A stretch of DNA of 64,000 nucleotides, taken from positions 269,297 through 333,296 of the forward strand of contig RHPI01000277.1 of the NCBI GenBank assembly GCA_009103225.1. Direction: 5' to 3'. Position numbers and translations under genes: made by a program. Each line of letters opens with the position of its first letter. Position 1 is the stretch's first letter. Origin of the DNA: Chlorokybus atmophyticus. Its lineage: Eukaryota; Streptophyta; Chlorokybophyceae; Chlorokybales; Chlorokybaceae. The notes under the pieces were generated by a model. It saw only the letters and a list, made by a program, of their open reading frames with translations. It searched no databases and was not told the DNA's origin. Positions 12,284 through 27,159 of this stretch are shown here, piece after piece.

Positions 12284-12875
12284 GCAAAATAGGAATCGGC
12301 ACGGCTGCCCACAAACCGAGCGAAATTTTAGGGTATGGGCATCAATTTGGGGTTGCCAGCTTACGAATCCTAAATGGGTCAAACTTTGAGTGAAGCACGA
12401 CCATACCATGGACGCTATTGCAAACCCATGCATGGTACTACATCAACATGAATGGTTCTCCATCTGTTAATTGTACTACAGTACAAGGATACTCGCATAC
12501 TACCACGATCGTAAAGTAATATTGTGCTGTCATTTTTTGGAACCCAGAGCGCTGTCCGAGTTTGTTGCTGTCAACCACGCTCTGAACCAGCGAGGTATGC
12601 AAGCCATGCACTGACTCATGCGCCGGGCAGTCATCATACACATGTATAGCCATTGCTTCTGACAACAGCAGATCTCGGGTGCACCCTGCACCATACTGCA
12701 ACTATACATGTACCTACATGGTTCACAGCAAGCTAACACAAAACTGCAATACATGCACAATTGTCATCAAGGCGGGGGCCAAATTACCGCCGACACGTTG
12801 GCGTCTTGCATCAGGCGTCGCGACTAAAACGGGTGAGGTTGCTTGCAGAAGGGACACGTTTGTAGATTCTTTGAT
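12284..12875. other. Spacer between the methyltransferase gene start and the OTU-like gene end
   Basis: No coding sequence is supported. It includes a CCATACCATGG/CATGCATGGTAC cluster (about 12400-12440) that resembles the palindromic motifs in the element's other promoters, and probably contains the promoter of the methyltransferase gene. Confidence 0.35.
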
Positions 12876-15800
12876 TTATTTGCCACGGTCTTCTAATTTG
12901 CTATGATGCAGACATGGCACATCGCTTTCTTCCAACAAGGCGTCTCCCCATCCGCTGGGGGGGGGGNCAATGCAACAAATCAGCACACATGGTGCACGCG
13001 GGTGTGCAAGCTGCCTTTGCCACCAAACTCTATTATCGCGTTGCAGGCGTAGCGACTCCCATTCAAATGGCGCAGCATAACGCTCCACTGCCTGCTCGAT
13101 CACCTGACGCCCATGTGCCGCCATACACCACCTGCTGGTCTTGGTGGTCTCGTCCAGCATGCGTTTATCCAGGCCGTTGACATGGCTGTCGTCACTCGTG
13201 TACTCCCCCGCATCGCCATATTCTTCGAGCTTCCACAAAATCAGCTCGACGTGCCATATGACATACAGCCACTGCCAGCCAAAGCATGCCAAGTACAGCT
13301 CAAATGGTTTTACTTGCCACCCAGTAGGTTTGCTCAGGTAGTGGCACACATCTCGACCCGCATCAGTCGACATCGACAGGTACATCGGCCACAGCAGGTC
13401 GAAGTTCTGCTCCACGGATAGCTCTTGCACATCGCCGGGTTGCTGCGGCAGCAACAACACCATCATATCGAGGACGGCGAGGGGAACAACGTACTACGGA
13501 TGGTCATATTGTGTATGGGTTCCAACCGGCCAATTCCCAGAGGTCTGTTTGTAACGCACTCTCCACATTTGCTCCCACTTATTGCATACTTTCGTCACCC
13601 ACCTCGAGGCATGCCGCATGCGGTGATGCAGCGCGTCTTGCGCGTATTGTAGGGCGATCAACTTCTTTGCACTGCGAGTCAGCCCTTCAAAGCGTCTGCG
13701 CGTCGGTGCTTTGAGCTTAGGCAGCTCGTGCCGCACTGGCTGTCTCTCTGGATGATGTTAAGCAGCCACTTGACGCTATAAACCCGCCTGTGCTACCTAC
13801 TCAGGACACACAGTCAGCCCCAGTGAGGCTTCAAGGCGCTGTGCTTCTTCTGACGTTGTAACGATGCCTCACCTTTCCTTTTTTTGTCCTCTCAGCGTCC
13901 TTTGTTCCACAACCTTCTCCTTTTTTTTTTGTCAACCTGCACATCTTGGCAGGCGCTCTCCGTGGCATTGTCACTCAAAGGAGGTAAGGCGTCATCTTCT
14001 TGCTCCACAGCCTTGCGCTTGTTGGTTGCCTCCCGTTCCTCCACGACCTCATGTTGCTTCATGAGGTTGAGCATGAAGCCTTTGTCTTTCAGCGCAGCTT
14101 TCAGAACACCTCGATCAATCTCTTTACCAACAAGACAGGCTGGGATCAATGTGGCAAGCTTAGAGGGAGAGGGCGAGCTACAGCTGCTTCTTGATGGAGA
14201 TGCCTCCGGATGGTAAGAGTGCGGTGGCAAGTGAGTCTCCGCGGCAGGAAGGGAGGGTGCTGAGTTGTTATTGCGAACATGTGGCTGTGGTTAAGGGGAG
14301 GCAGGATGTGCAGAACACTTGGCTACTTTCTGCCTAGCACACAAAGGCGAGGCCTGAGGCGTTGGCGCAGCACTGGGTTACAACCGGTGGTAGCGGGGAA
14401 TTGGCAACGCCATTCCGCCACACTCCGATTAGGTCTGTTACCTCCGGTGGCACTTCATGCATAGGCCACGACCACTGTTCGGTGCTTGCAGGCTTGAGGA
14501 GCCAAAAATGTGCTTCTGGCTCATCAGGAGCAGTGTTGCCCACCACCAGGACTGAGTTGGGGGCTTCTTTATTTCCAACCCAAACTGCGCTGCCAGGCCG
14601 TGGCCCACTCCCCATGCTCGCGCTGAACGGTCACGCAGCCAGTCAACAAGCCCAGCTTGTTGGCAAATATGGTCATCTGCAAGTGCTCGACGTATACATC
14701 TTTTCTCCGCACAATCTGTCGCACCTTGGCCATGGCTATGTCAATGTTGCAATTGACATCAGCCAACATGGTCGCAGGTTGTTTGTCGTAATACTGCGCC
14801 ATCTCTCCCGCGGCACCAGTGGCTCTGCAGAAGTCTAGGATTTCGCTCTCCACGCCTGCATCGACAGCCTAGGCGGTGACTTTGCGGAGAGTGTCCCCCC
14901 TGCCGTCGTCGTCCATGGTGTCTAGCATGGCTCAAAATCTGCTCGAGCTGAGGCACTTGTGATCATCCAGGACACCTTGCGCTATGGATGGCCTGGCGCA
15001 AAATACACAATGGTAGAAGCAATTACCATCCGTTGGCGCGTTTAAGTGGTCCCATGAGGCGAGCTGGCCACATAGCATGACTAATGGCATATGCGGGTTG
15101 CGGCCAGCTCCTGTGATGACTCGCTAGCAGGTGGTGACCCATGCTGCATGCGCATACAGCACTCAAATGGTGTGTCCAACTGTGGACGGCGAGAGTCACA
15201 GTGACTGATAAAGTACCTGAGTTTGGGGTTGACTCCCAGCTTCAACTTGCAGCGGGTGGGGTAAAATAGGTGCAGAAGCCACATCGGTTGTTGCATTGTG
15301 CTGTGGTCTCGCCGGTGGCGGCAAGAAGAATTGTTGCCCCGCAATCACCGGTGCTGCTCGTGGAGGAGATGGCAGTGCATGAAGGACTGGTGCCGCGGAA
15401 GGTGGTTGCGAGGGGAGCAGGAGCAGCAGGTGAGACCACTTGTGCGTGCAGCAAGGGGGGCTGTATACAGAACCCAAGATAAAATGGTTCACAATGTTGC
15501 AAAGGGTGAATATAAGCTTATGCAGTGCCTGACGCATTGTTACCAAGGCACGAGCATAAAAGACAGCGACTTACCTCAATGGCCCGTGGGCTGCATGGAG
15601 CAGGGGAAGCCATGGGGGCTGACAAGGTGGTATTGGGTGCACTCTCCCCGTCACCCTCAATCGCAGACTCGTCACGGAGCTCGTCAGCCATGGGCACATC
15701 ATGTGCCACTGCCCCAATGAACATGTCGGGATTCAACAGGCCAACATGCATGTTAAACTGATGCCGCATTGCCGCCGCGCCCATCAGCAAGTGGGATTGA

Positions 15801-16668
15801 AGAACCAGTTGATGGGATTGAATCCAGGCTTGCATAGGAGCTCCAACAGGACCTAGTGCACTATGGTGCTGTTAAGCAATCACATGTGGGTTAGCTGCAT
15901 GCTTGCGACACTGCAGTTGCAATAGTTAGCTGCATCACACCGTCATCAGTTGGTTGCTTCGAACAGTCACCTGCGGCATTGCTGGTTGATGCACGAATGA
16001 TTGCATGGACTGCGTTATTGCTGGTTGATGCACTATTGGTTAAATGCCAAATGAATGGCCACGCGCTCATGTGCTCAAACTTAGCCTACTTCGTTCGGCA
16101 CGCGCGCGCGACTTCGCACGCTCACGCACATCGCAGCATGCAAAGGTAGGCATGCATTAGAGGTGCATGCAGTCAACATGCACAGCGAGATTGGCAACAA
16201 CATACCGCCGCCCAGCTCTGTCTATCTGCTCTGGCTTCCGCAATGTCGGCTTGACTGTAGGGTGGGTATGGGTGAATAGTGGAGGCCTGCAGCCACGCTA
16301 CATGTATCACATGGACTGCGCTTAAAAACAAATTGCTCTTGCAAGGAAATGCATGTGGCTGTTGAGCGTACCTCTGCATTCCTTTGTGTTTGTTCCCACA
16401 GCCGTAATTAGTCCCGCATGATTTTGACAAGGGGCTCCAAGGATTGCAGCTCCTGATCCACTCTTTGTTGCAGAAAGCGAGCCACCAAGCAGCTCTCTGT
16501 GTGAAGATGGTCCTTAATGGCTTGCCTGCTGGTTTGTCCAATGTTGGTGATGCATGTTGGACAGCCCCATTGCTGACGCCTGCCATGATCCATGACGTGG
16601 CGCCGGGTAGTAGCTGGCTTCGCTGCTTGAACTCTTACGACCACAACTTCTCGCAAGATGTGCCACAC
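12876..16668 (-). pseudogene. Transposon gene: zinc-finger protein with OTU-like cysteine protease domain and basic C-terminal region
   Basis: The minus-strand exons start near 16668. The N-terminal part has a BED-like finger (WGCPTCITNIG, then HLHTESC). A short exon follows (about 16300-16200, STIHPYPPYSQADIAEA), then one ending at a clear GTAAGT (about 15575) and a Pro-rich exon (about 15440-15220). The catalytic part carries the OTU signature APTDGNCFYHC (about 15025), a helical segment with DVYVEHLQMTIFANKLGL, and a candidate catalytic His in EAHFWLLKP. A basic region (KKKRRRLWNKGR) leads across an in-phase intron (about 13869-13755) into a further 280 residues rich in Trp and Arg, not recognised. 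In-frame stops lie at 16408, 14932, 14869, 13892 and 13494. The single N at 12967 sits near the 3' end. Confidence 0.6.
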
Positions 16669-17187
16669 CGCCGCCGCCGCCGCCGCCTCCTCCGACTCTT
16701 GGTCCTCCGCCTCCTAGTCGAACCCAGGCCCACTATGCCTGACATTCGACCCCATCATCAACCTGGTGCCCCTGCGTGCCATCATTCGCCACCAATGAAG
16801 CGTTTGGGTGAGTGCACGCTAACTCCCATTTGGGCTGATCGAGCAATGGCTCTGTCGTACCATCCATGGTACGACAGAGCCATTATACGGCAATGGCTAG
16901 GGTTGGACGAGAGATGCCTTTGTCGTACCATAAATGTTACGACACAACCATCGTTACAAATGGTTGTACGAAGCATGGATGGCACGAATACATAAGTCGT
17001 ACCATCAACCATATGAGCAAGGACGCACTACAAGTGCGACTCTAGTGCGGGACACAAGACGTTCAAAACCGCCTCATTTTCGTTTTCGCGCCTTGTACAT
17101 TCGGGCGGGCCAACCGGCGGCGGCAGCGTTGGAGGCGGCAGCGCCACTATCAGCTACACAAGCGGCACCCGACTATCAGTTAGAGAG
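16669..17187. promoter_or_regulatory. Second divergent promoter region of the transposon, with long GTACCAT palindromes
   Basis: It lies between the start of the OTU-like gene (minus) and gene F (plus). A perfect palindrome with 19-bp arms and a 2-nt spacer occupies 16845-16884 (arm aatggctctgtcgtaccat). Further gtcgtaccat motifs follow at about 16923 and 17000. The phrase GACAGAGCCA is shared, in inverted orientation, with the left promoter region at 7055-7068. Both regions therefore appear to be homologous control segments. Confidence 0.55.
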
Positions 17188-19013
17188 ATGCCTTGTGGTC
17201 CATCCGTAGGTGCACCTCGTCGTAGAGGTCGGTGCCAGTTGTCCATATTGCCCCCAGTGTTTAACCCGGCAACCGTCGCCAACCAATCGCAGCAAGACCC
17301 CGCGCTAACGCCCAGCACATCACAACAACTCCACCTGACACCGCAGTCGCAAGGGCAAGCTAGACTGCATGCGTTCTTGATGCACTGTGCACATTGCTTC
17401 TTGCTCAACTTCCAACTTGGATGCTTGCTTCTTTCATGACTGGCACAGTGACGCACTGCATGCGTTCTGGATACACTGTGCACGTTGTTCTTCTTTCTGA
17501 ACTGTGAGGGTTGCATCTTTCATGGCTGGCAGCATGACTCATGTGGTTATGCTTGCAGAGGGTCGATTGGAACCCCCAACCCAAACGCATTTGGCCGTGA
17601 CGTGGCAACCTCGGCCGTCAGCAACCCTTCTCCAAGCAAGTGGAAGATTGGCAACGAGGTAAGCACTGTGCGACACTGTGACACTGTGTGTATGTGTGTA
17701 ACGGATTGTTCTTCTGTGGACAGCATTTGCGAGATGCCGTCGTTGAAATCATAAACGGCCACTGGGTAGAGAGCCACGTTTATCCCAAGGAGGACACTAT
17801 TCGTAACGTCATGTGTCAGGTGCTGTGAATGCTTCATGACCGCACTGCACCGTGACACTGACCAACCTGCCCGTGACAGGTAGTTGGCTTCGACCATGAC
17901 GACGAGGCCGATGCGGCCAAGTTCTATGAGGTGTACTAAACTCCCGAGGAGTGCCCCTTCCACTGGAGTGTCGCCTTGAAGAAAGCTACGCAGGTCCGGT
18001 CTGAGAACGTCACCAAGATCAAGCATGTCCTTGAGAAGGAGTACAAGTGGACACTGTTTAACAGCAACAAGCGCAAGTGAGTTGGGTCCCTCACCACCAT
18101 GTCTGCTATGCAACACTGCCTTCTTACTCAGCCTCCATACACACGTACGCATCTCGCCTATTGTAACCAATTCAATCAGGCACATTGACGCCCTATTGGA
18201 CTCCGAGATTCAAAAAGCCCATATACGCGACGCGCTCCAAAGTAAGCCACAGGCACTATTTTAGCCTGGTGCAGGCTCAACTTCAACTATTTATATCGTG
18301 CTTAATGCCTTGTTGGTATGACTGTCGCAGACAAGTCATGGCGGAGATTTGAGGTGATCTACAACGCAGACTCGGAGCGGAGGAGATATCCATGAATGGG
18401 GCAACCCCATAATCTGGCAAATAATCGTGCAATGCTGATTTTACGCCGTCACTACATTTGGTCGCCGGCAGCTGACAGTCAACCACCTCGCATACCTGTT
18501 GCTTACGGTGAGCACTCTAAACTCCATCATTAGCAATTCAGGAATGCTGTAGCCCCAAACTACAGGCTTGTAGACGCGTTGCAGTGAATAGTGGCTTTCT
18601 AGCCCACTAAAACATGGCTGTAAACTACGCAGGTGGAGCGCATCCTAAAGGGCAAGGATGGAGACCCTCTCCTAGCTGCCAGCATGAACACACATGAAGA
18701 GTACCTCAGCGAAATCAACACCATGATCATGTTAATGAAGCGGGAGATGAGGCAACGGTACGCAGCCCTCCAGCCATTCACCTAAGTGAAACGACGCACT
18801 GCATCTTGTGTCGAGTACCTGCAAGATCCCAATCGACGCCGGCCGCAAGAAATAGCACCTCGTGACCCGCTCGCTGAGGCAGAAGCGGCATTTTATTGGC
18901 TGGCACAACCGTTTGAGGAGGAAGAGCAAGCTCCGGTGTCTCCCACACAGGACCCAGCGCGTGGTGCTTTGTTCCATGATGACGAGCAAAGCGATGATGG
19001 AGAGGAGCTGTAG
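17188..19013 (+). pseudogene. Transposon gene F: spliced protein of unknown function
   Basis: A Pro/Gln-rich first exon (17188 to about 17350; MPCGPSVGAPRRRGR) is followed by exons at about 17558-17659, 17724-17819, 17880-18076, 18180-18241, 18331-18507 and 18633-19013. Internal junctions are GT-AG and mostly in phase. Readable segments include HLRDAVVEIINGHWVESHVY, FHWSVALKKATQVRSENVTK and an acidic C-terminus (HDDEQSDDGEEL). In-frame stops occur at 17937 (TAA), 18393 (TGA) and 18783 (TAA). The intron before exon 2 contains a diverged direct repeat of a roughly 90-bp segment (about 17365-17530). No family was recognised. It mirrors gene A at the other end of the element. Confidence 0.5.
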
Positions 19014-19415
19014 CGCAGTTGGTAGTCCGTGTAGCTGGTAGTGTACATAGCTACAAGTCTCTTGTGACTAAGTGTTGTGCATCTTAAACCAGCTCAGTCA
19101 ATCGTCATTATGCTCATGAATGTCAATACTTGCATCCCTATGATACAACAGAACTGCAGGCGTTCCAGTCACACCATCGAACTACAAGCCTTGGCAAGTG
19201 ACTGACACTGTACACATTTCAGGTACCTGTACACAGCACATGCACATCACGATGCTGGCAGTCAGTGACAGTCGCGTGTAGTCATGCTATGCAAATACAT
19301 ATATAACGACAGTTGGGCATCAGTCACCTTCAGTTGCTTAAAGAATGCCTTAGTTTATCGATAATTACCTAGTTGGTGCTTGTGAATTAGGCTTAGTCGC
19401 CTGCGCTAGATTGGT

Positions 19416-19735
19416 GTGTAACCTGCAGGTGCCTGTCACATACGCTAATCACCTAAGTAAGACTGATGTGTAAATTGCAAATGCCTGCTAAGTAGGTGTA
19501 GTCACCTGTTAAGGCTTGATGTGTAACTTACAGATGCCCGTTGATTAGTTGTCATCACCTAGTAATGCCTGATGTGTAACTAACAGGTGCCTGTTGATTA
19601 TATAACGTCACCTGTTAAAGCCTGATAAGTAACTAATATGTGGTTAATTATATAGGCATAGTCATCTGCTAAGGCCTGATAGGTAACTGACAGGCGCCTG
19701 GTAATTAGGCATAGTCAACTGTTAAAGACTACATG
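19416..19735 (+). repeat. Subterminal 53-bp tandem repeats of the transposon
   Basis: Six diverged units begin at 19416, 19468, 19521, 19574, 19627 and 19681. Each starts with a gtgtaac-like phrase and contains a caggtgcctg-like and a tcacctgttaaagcctgat-like part. They lie just inside the right end of the large element, as subterminal transposase-binding repeats do in CACTA-group elements. 19736-19888 is the conserved terminal segment shared with 27876-28000. Confidence 0.7.
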
Positions 19736-19888
19736 GTAACAAAAAGGGCCTGATAGTAACGGAAGTTACTATTAAGTCCCTGTATTGAGATTACAGGTGG
19801 ACTGAGCCACGACAGTCTAGATTAATATCCTCAGGTGCACGGCCGTTGCTAATATTTAATCGGCCGGCAGGGAAAACATATTGCGACG

Positions 19889-20047
19889 TGTGCCATGTAA
19901 GCGTGTCCAACCGTGCGTGCGCTGGATTTGACGTTTAAATTCGTTGTGCAAGTCAGTGACAACAGTGATATATGGTAAAACCCGTGTAAATAAAAAGTAG
20001 TAATGATGCATTATTTAAATATTGTGTCATCCATATATACTACCAAG
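19889..20047. repeat. 3' part of the interrupted host repeat unit
   Basis: Matches 5005-5165 in direct orientation, including gtgacaa, aaacccgtgtaa, agtagtaatgatgca and ctaccaaggtat. It completes the second repeat unit whose first part ends at 5342, on the far side of the transposon. Confidence 0.75.
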
Positions 20048-21777
20048 GTATAGGCTGACAAAGGATTGCTCATGCAAGCATACACAACAGCACACACAAC
20101 ATCACTTATAAAGGTTGAGGCAGCCACATAATTATTCCGATTGTTTGGAACAAGCGGCAGAGGCAACTAGGCTAGGTGCATGCTCTTAGCTAAGTGCATC
20201 ATGCACTTGGCTAAGAGCATGCACTGCCTTGCATGATGCAAGGCGGAAGTACAAGCGGACAAACAGGCACGGGCAAGCAGCAGACCTGGCGCAACAAGCC
20301 TATGGTCATCGGTCGTCTCCACCACCACCACAGCAACAGCAAGGAGGGCATCGATGGAGAGGATGACATAGCAGGGCGGGGTGGGATGCTGTGCTGTGTT
20401 GTGCGTTGCGCTTGCCATTGAAAGGCATCTGCGCCGCTTAGTAAGGTACGTTTGTTGGGACTTATGCAGTCGTGTACAGGCAAAGTCTAAATCTCACAAG
20501 GGATTGAAAAGGAGCAAGAGTGCAATGCTAACCAACGGGGCTACGTATGCATGTGTGTTCGCTATAAAAGTACGTAAGTGCAAATCCCGTGGCATGAGGT
20601 ATGCATATCAACATATCACATATTAGTTTGCTCGGCCCTAACATTGTATACTTGATTTACATTATACAACTCCACATCTGATTGTGTCGCGGCGTAACAG
20701 CTTGCCGTAAACTGTTGTGATAAGGGTTGCTATATTGCGAGCGCATAAATGCGTGGTGGGTAGCACATGGTCAAATGGATGGCATGTTAAACTAGATATT
20801 CTCGTTTGCGGGCAAGTTGCTTATTGTCTACACGTGACCCCGGTAGGAGGGTTAAAGGCAAGTGCTCTTAAAGCATTTGTATGCACGCATGTCATTGATG
20901 CTTACACGTGAGCGGCTTATCCCCTTCATTGCGGACGTTGAGCGGCTTGATTATAATCCTTTGCTAGTGCGTGACGTGCGCACTGCCGCGAGCGCGGTTG
21001 TCGGCGATGGTGCAGTGAGAAGGGGCGGCAGTACAGAGGCCGCGCCCGATCTTGGGCTTTCAACGAAGGAGCAGAATGTCGCGTTCGGTGGCATGACATG
21101 AAAGTGACGTGGCGAGCGCCGCTGGTAAAGTTGCTTGTAAATGAAAGTATAGTTGTGCGGCATTGTTGAACACTTGACACCTAATTAATTCTAACACTAG
21201 CATAGCGTATGCATCATTGTCATCCAAAATACACACACATGCTTAGTGTGCATACACATTGCATACAAGAACTAGCAAGCACAAACAACTTGCATGTTTA
21301 TTTAGTAGAGTCTATTATGCAATGCTATGCCAACTTGCATAGTGGGCCCCTGTATTGCACCCTATGCGGCAGCTTTTGTGGGCTAGCGAAGGTAACGAGT
21401 TGGGTGTGATGTGATGTGATGTGATGTGATGTGATGTGATGTGATGTGATGTAGGGATGTTTGGGTTTTGCCATTGATCGAGGGCCATGTGGTGTGACAT
21501 GCGTATAGCAATGCTGCTTTGAGTCGCAGAAGTTTGTCATGACAGTCGTGGGGCCGGATGACTGTAACAGTGAGCGGCGCTAACTGCAATGGGTGCACAG
21601 AGGCCGTAACGGCGGACGGCGCTAAATTTGCCTGCTTGAGAGCCGGCGGGGGCGGCGTAGTGGCTGACGTGATGGCTGTCGTCATGGTGCCGGTGGTTGA
21701 CAGGCTGTGATGCCAGCGTTGGTGTCTGTCAGGACAGCAGCTAGCGTCAGAGGTGGTTTAGCCACTGCTCCTTCAAC
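20048..21777. other. Intergenic: inverted repeats, microsatellite, one coding-like stretch
   Basis: Inverted repeats occupy 20177-20244. A (GTGAT)n pentanucleotide run lies at about 21409-21452. On the + strand, about 20890-21101 reads an unbroken protein-like segment (MLTRERLIPFIADVERLDYN, ending VAFGGMT) with a TGA stop, but no start, intron signals or family could be assigned. The last 200 bp should hold the promoter and leader of the gene at 21778. Confidence 0.35.
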
Positions 21778-25485
<3,708 letters not shown>

Positions 25486-27159
25486 GCAGAAGCTTCCTTC
25501 CCTGCACAGCAATCTGTGCCAGCCACCGATGCACAGCCGGCAGCGTGCCATACATATGCGATTTAACACTTACATCAAGGCTGCGCGACTTACATCATGT
25601 GAAGGTGACTGCAGCTGAGGAAGGATATCCTGCACGGATGCATGCACAGGCCAGTGCCTGCGTAATGAGATAGAGCGGCTGGCAAGCACGCAGTGCAGCA
25701 GCGAGTGTTAGAGCCAGTTGCATCAAGTTGGTTATCTGTGAGGCAGCATATACATAGAACAACGCGTTGAGTTGCACTGCCAAGTAGCAAGTTGTGTATG
25801 TGGTCGCACCTAATGATGACTGAAACGCTGTGGTGGGTAGTACAAGCATGATTGGGTCTTGCATCTTGTTCGGTTGTTGACCCTATCGGGAGTATGACAA
25901 ACGGTGAAGCTCTTTATATCAATTGTTGGCCTGAAGTGTTTGTTTTCACTGTCTCTAAGGGGTCCTCTTGCAGGCTTTCATATTAAAGGCTGTCACTGCA
26001 TTACGCGACAGGGTAACTTGTAAAAATCAACATAGGACATCCCTTAGGATTGATTATAATACCACAACCTTTGGTACTCTTAAACACTAAAGCTGCAGTC
26101 TGCTGCCTACTGACCTATACCGTTTGGGAAACGAGCGATTGCAGCCGAGAAAACGATCAAGAGCCATGCCTAAAGATTAGGAGATAGACCAACTTAGTAT
26201 CCGCTGGCAGACCACGTGGCTGCAGCAGGTAGGAAGGTGACCGTTAGATAACGAGAGATAGCTATCTATCGGTTAAGGAAATTTAAACTAAGTCGCTGCA
26301 TTGGACTGCATGCACTACCAATGCACTGCACTGGGCTGCTGCATGCATGCATGCATGCATGCAGCTGCGTCCGCTGCAGGCTCACATGGAAGCTTTGGCA
26401 TAAACCATACTCTTGTAAACAGCACCATACATGGTCCACCTGCAGTCGCCATACAAGGTTCTATTACAGGCCATGCATGCACCATATGTGGTGGCATATA
26501 TAATACAAGCCATATTCCCCACATGTTACACCGTATACGCTATGCATTTATGCCATATCAAGGCTGGTGCAAACAGTTAACCATGCATGGTTCTCCAAAT
26601 CTACTGCCACACATGGCGTATACACAATTTTGACCATGCATGGTGTCACATGTACATCACCATATGCGGTGTATGGGGCGCAGCCGTATATGGCGTGCGT
26701 GATAGCCATACCTCTCGTGCATTGCTGCCATGCATGGTCTCAATATGCGATATAGTGTGGCCATAACCATGTACGGCCAATCTGGTGTGCATATGCATAT
26801 ACGTGGCCTTAAAGCATGCCACACATGCCGAATGTCATTACTTGCCAGCACTCAGTGTCATCTCACCCGTACATTTACACAATGGCAGTCAATGTCAGCA
26901 ATCGGGTGGATGGAACACAAGTGGCGTTACTTGCCAAAAACAAGTGGCAGGCGTGTTGTTGCATGCGCATAATGGCAATCAATATGATGGTTATAACGGT
27001 ATTATTCTTAAGGTCATGATCTAATCAATGTGATATTGCTTCTCTCTCTCTCAATGTCATGTTCAAGTGGTATGCAATTTCAGTTGCGTTGGTCAGCAAC
27101 GCAACAAGTTGTCATTGCTATGCAGAGTTAATTGCATTGACACGGCAAGAAGGCAGCCA
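25486..27159. other. Intergenic: probable 3' leader of AO and a palindrome-rich, low-complexity stretch
   Basis: 25486 to about 26030 is likely the 3' untranslated part of the preceding gene. 26290-26870 is crowded with short CCATGCATGG, CCATANNTATGG and GCATGC palindromes, including (GCAT)n at about 26340-26362. No coding sequence is supported. Confidence 0.4.

Larger units (their letters stand above)
5343..19888 (+). mobile_element. Large decayed DNA transposon (about 14.5 kb) with transposase, DNA methyltransferase and OTU-like genes
   Basis: The left end reads acgtcacaaattttacacgg and the inverted right end cgtcgcaatatgttttccc, sharing a short CGTCRCAA terminal inverted repeat. Both subterminal regions recur, inverted, at the ends of the short element at 27876-29949, so they define one family. 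The outer flanks are the two halves of one host repeat unit. Inside lie, in order: gene A (-), transposase (+), methyltransferase (-), OTU-like gene (-) and gene F (+). Divergent gene pairs share promoter regions rich in GTACCAT palindromes. A target-site duplication could not be fixed because the flanking repeat is diverged. Every gene carries stops or frameshifts, so this copy is not autonomous today. Confidence 0.8.
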
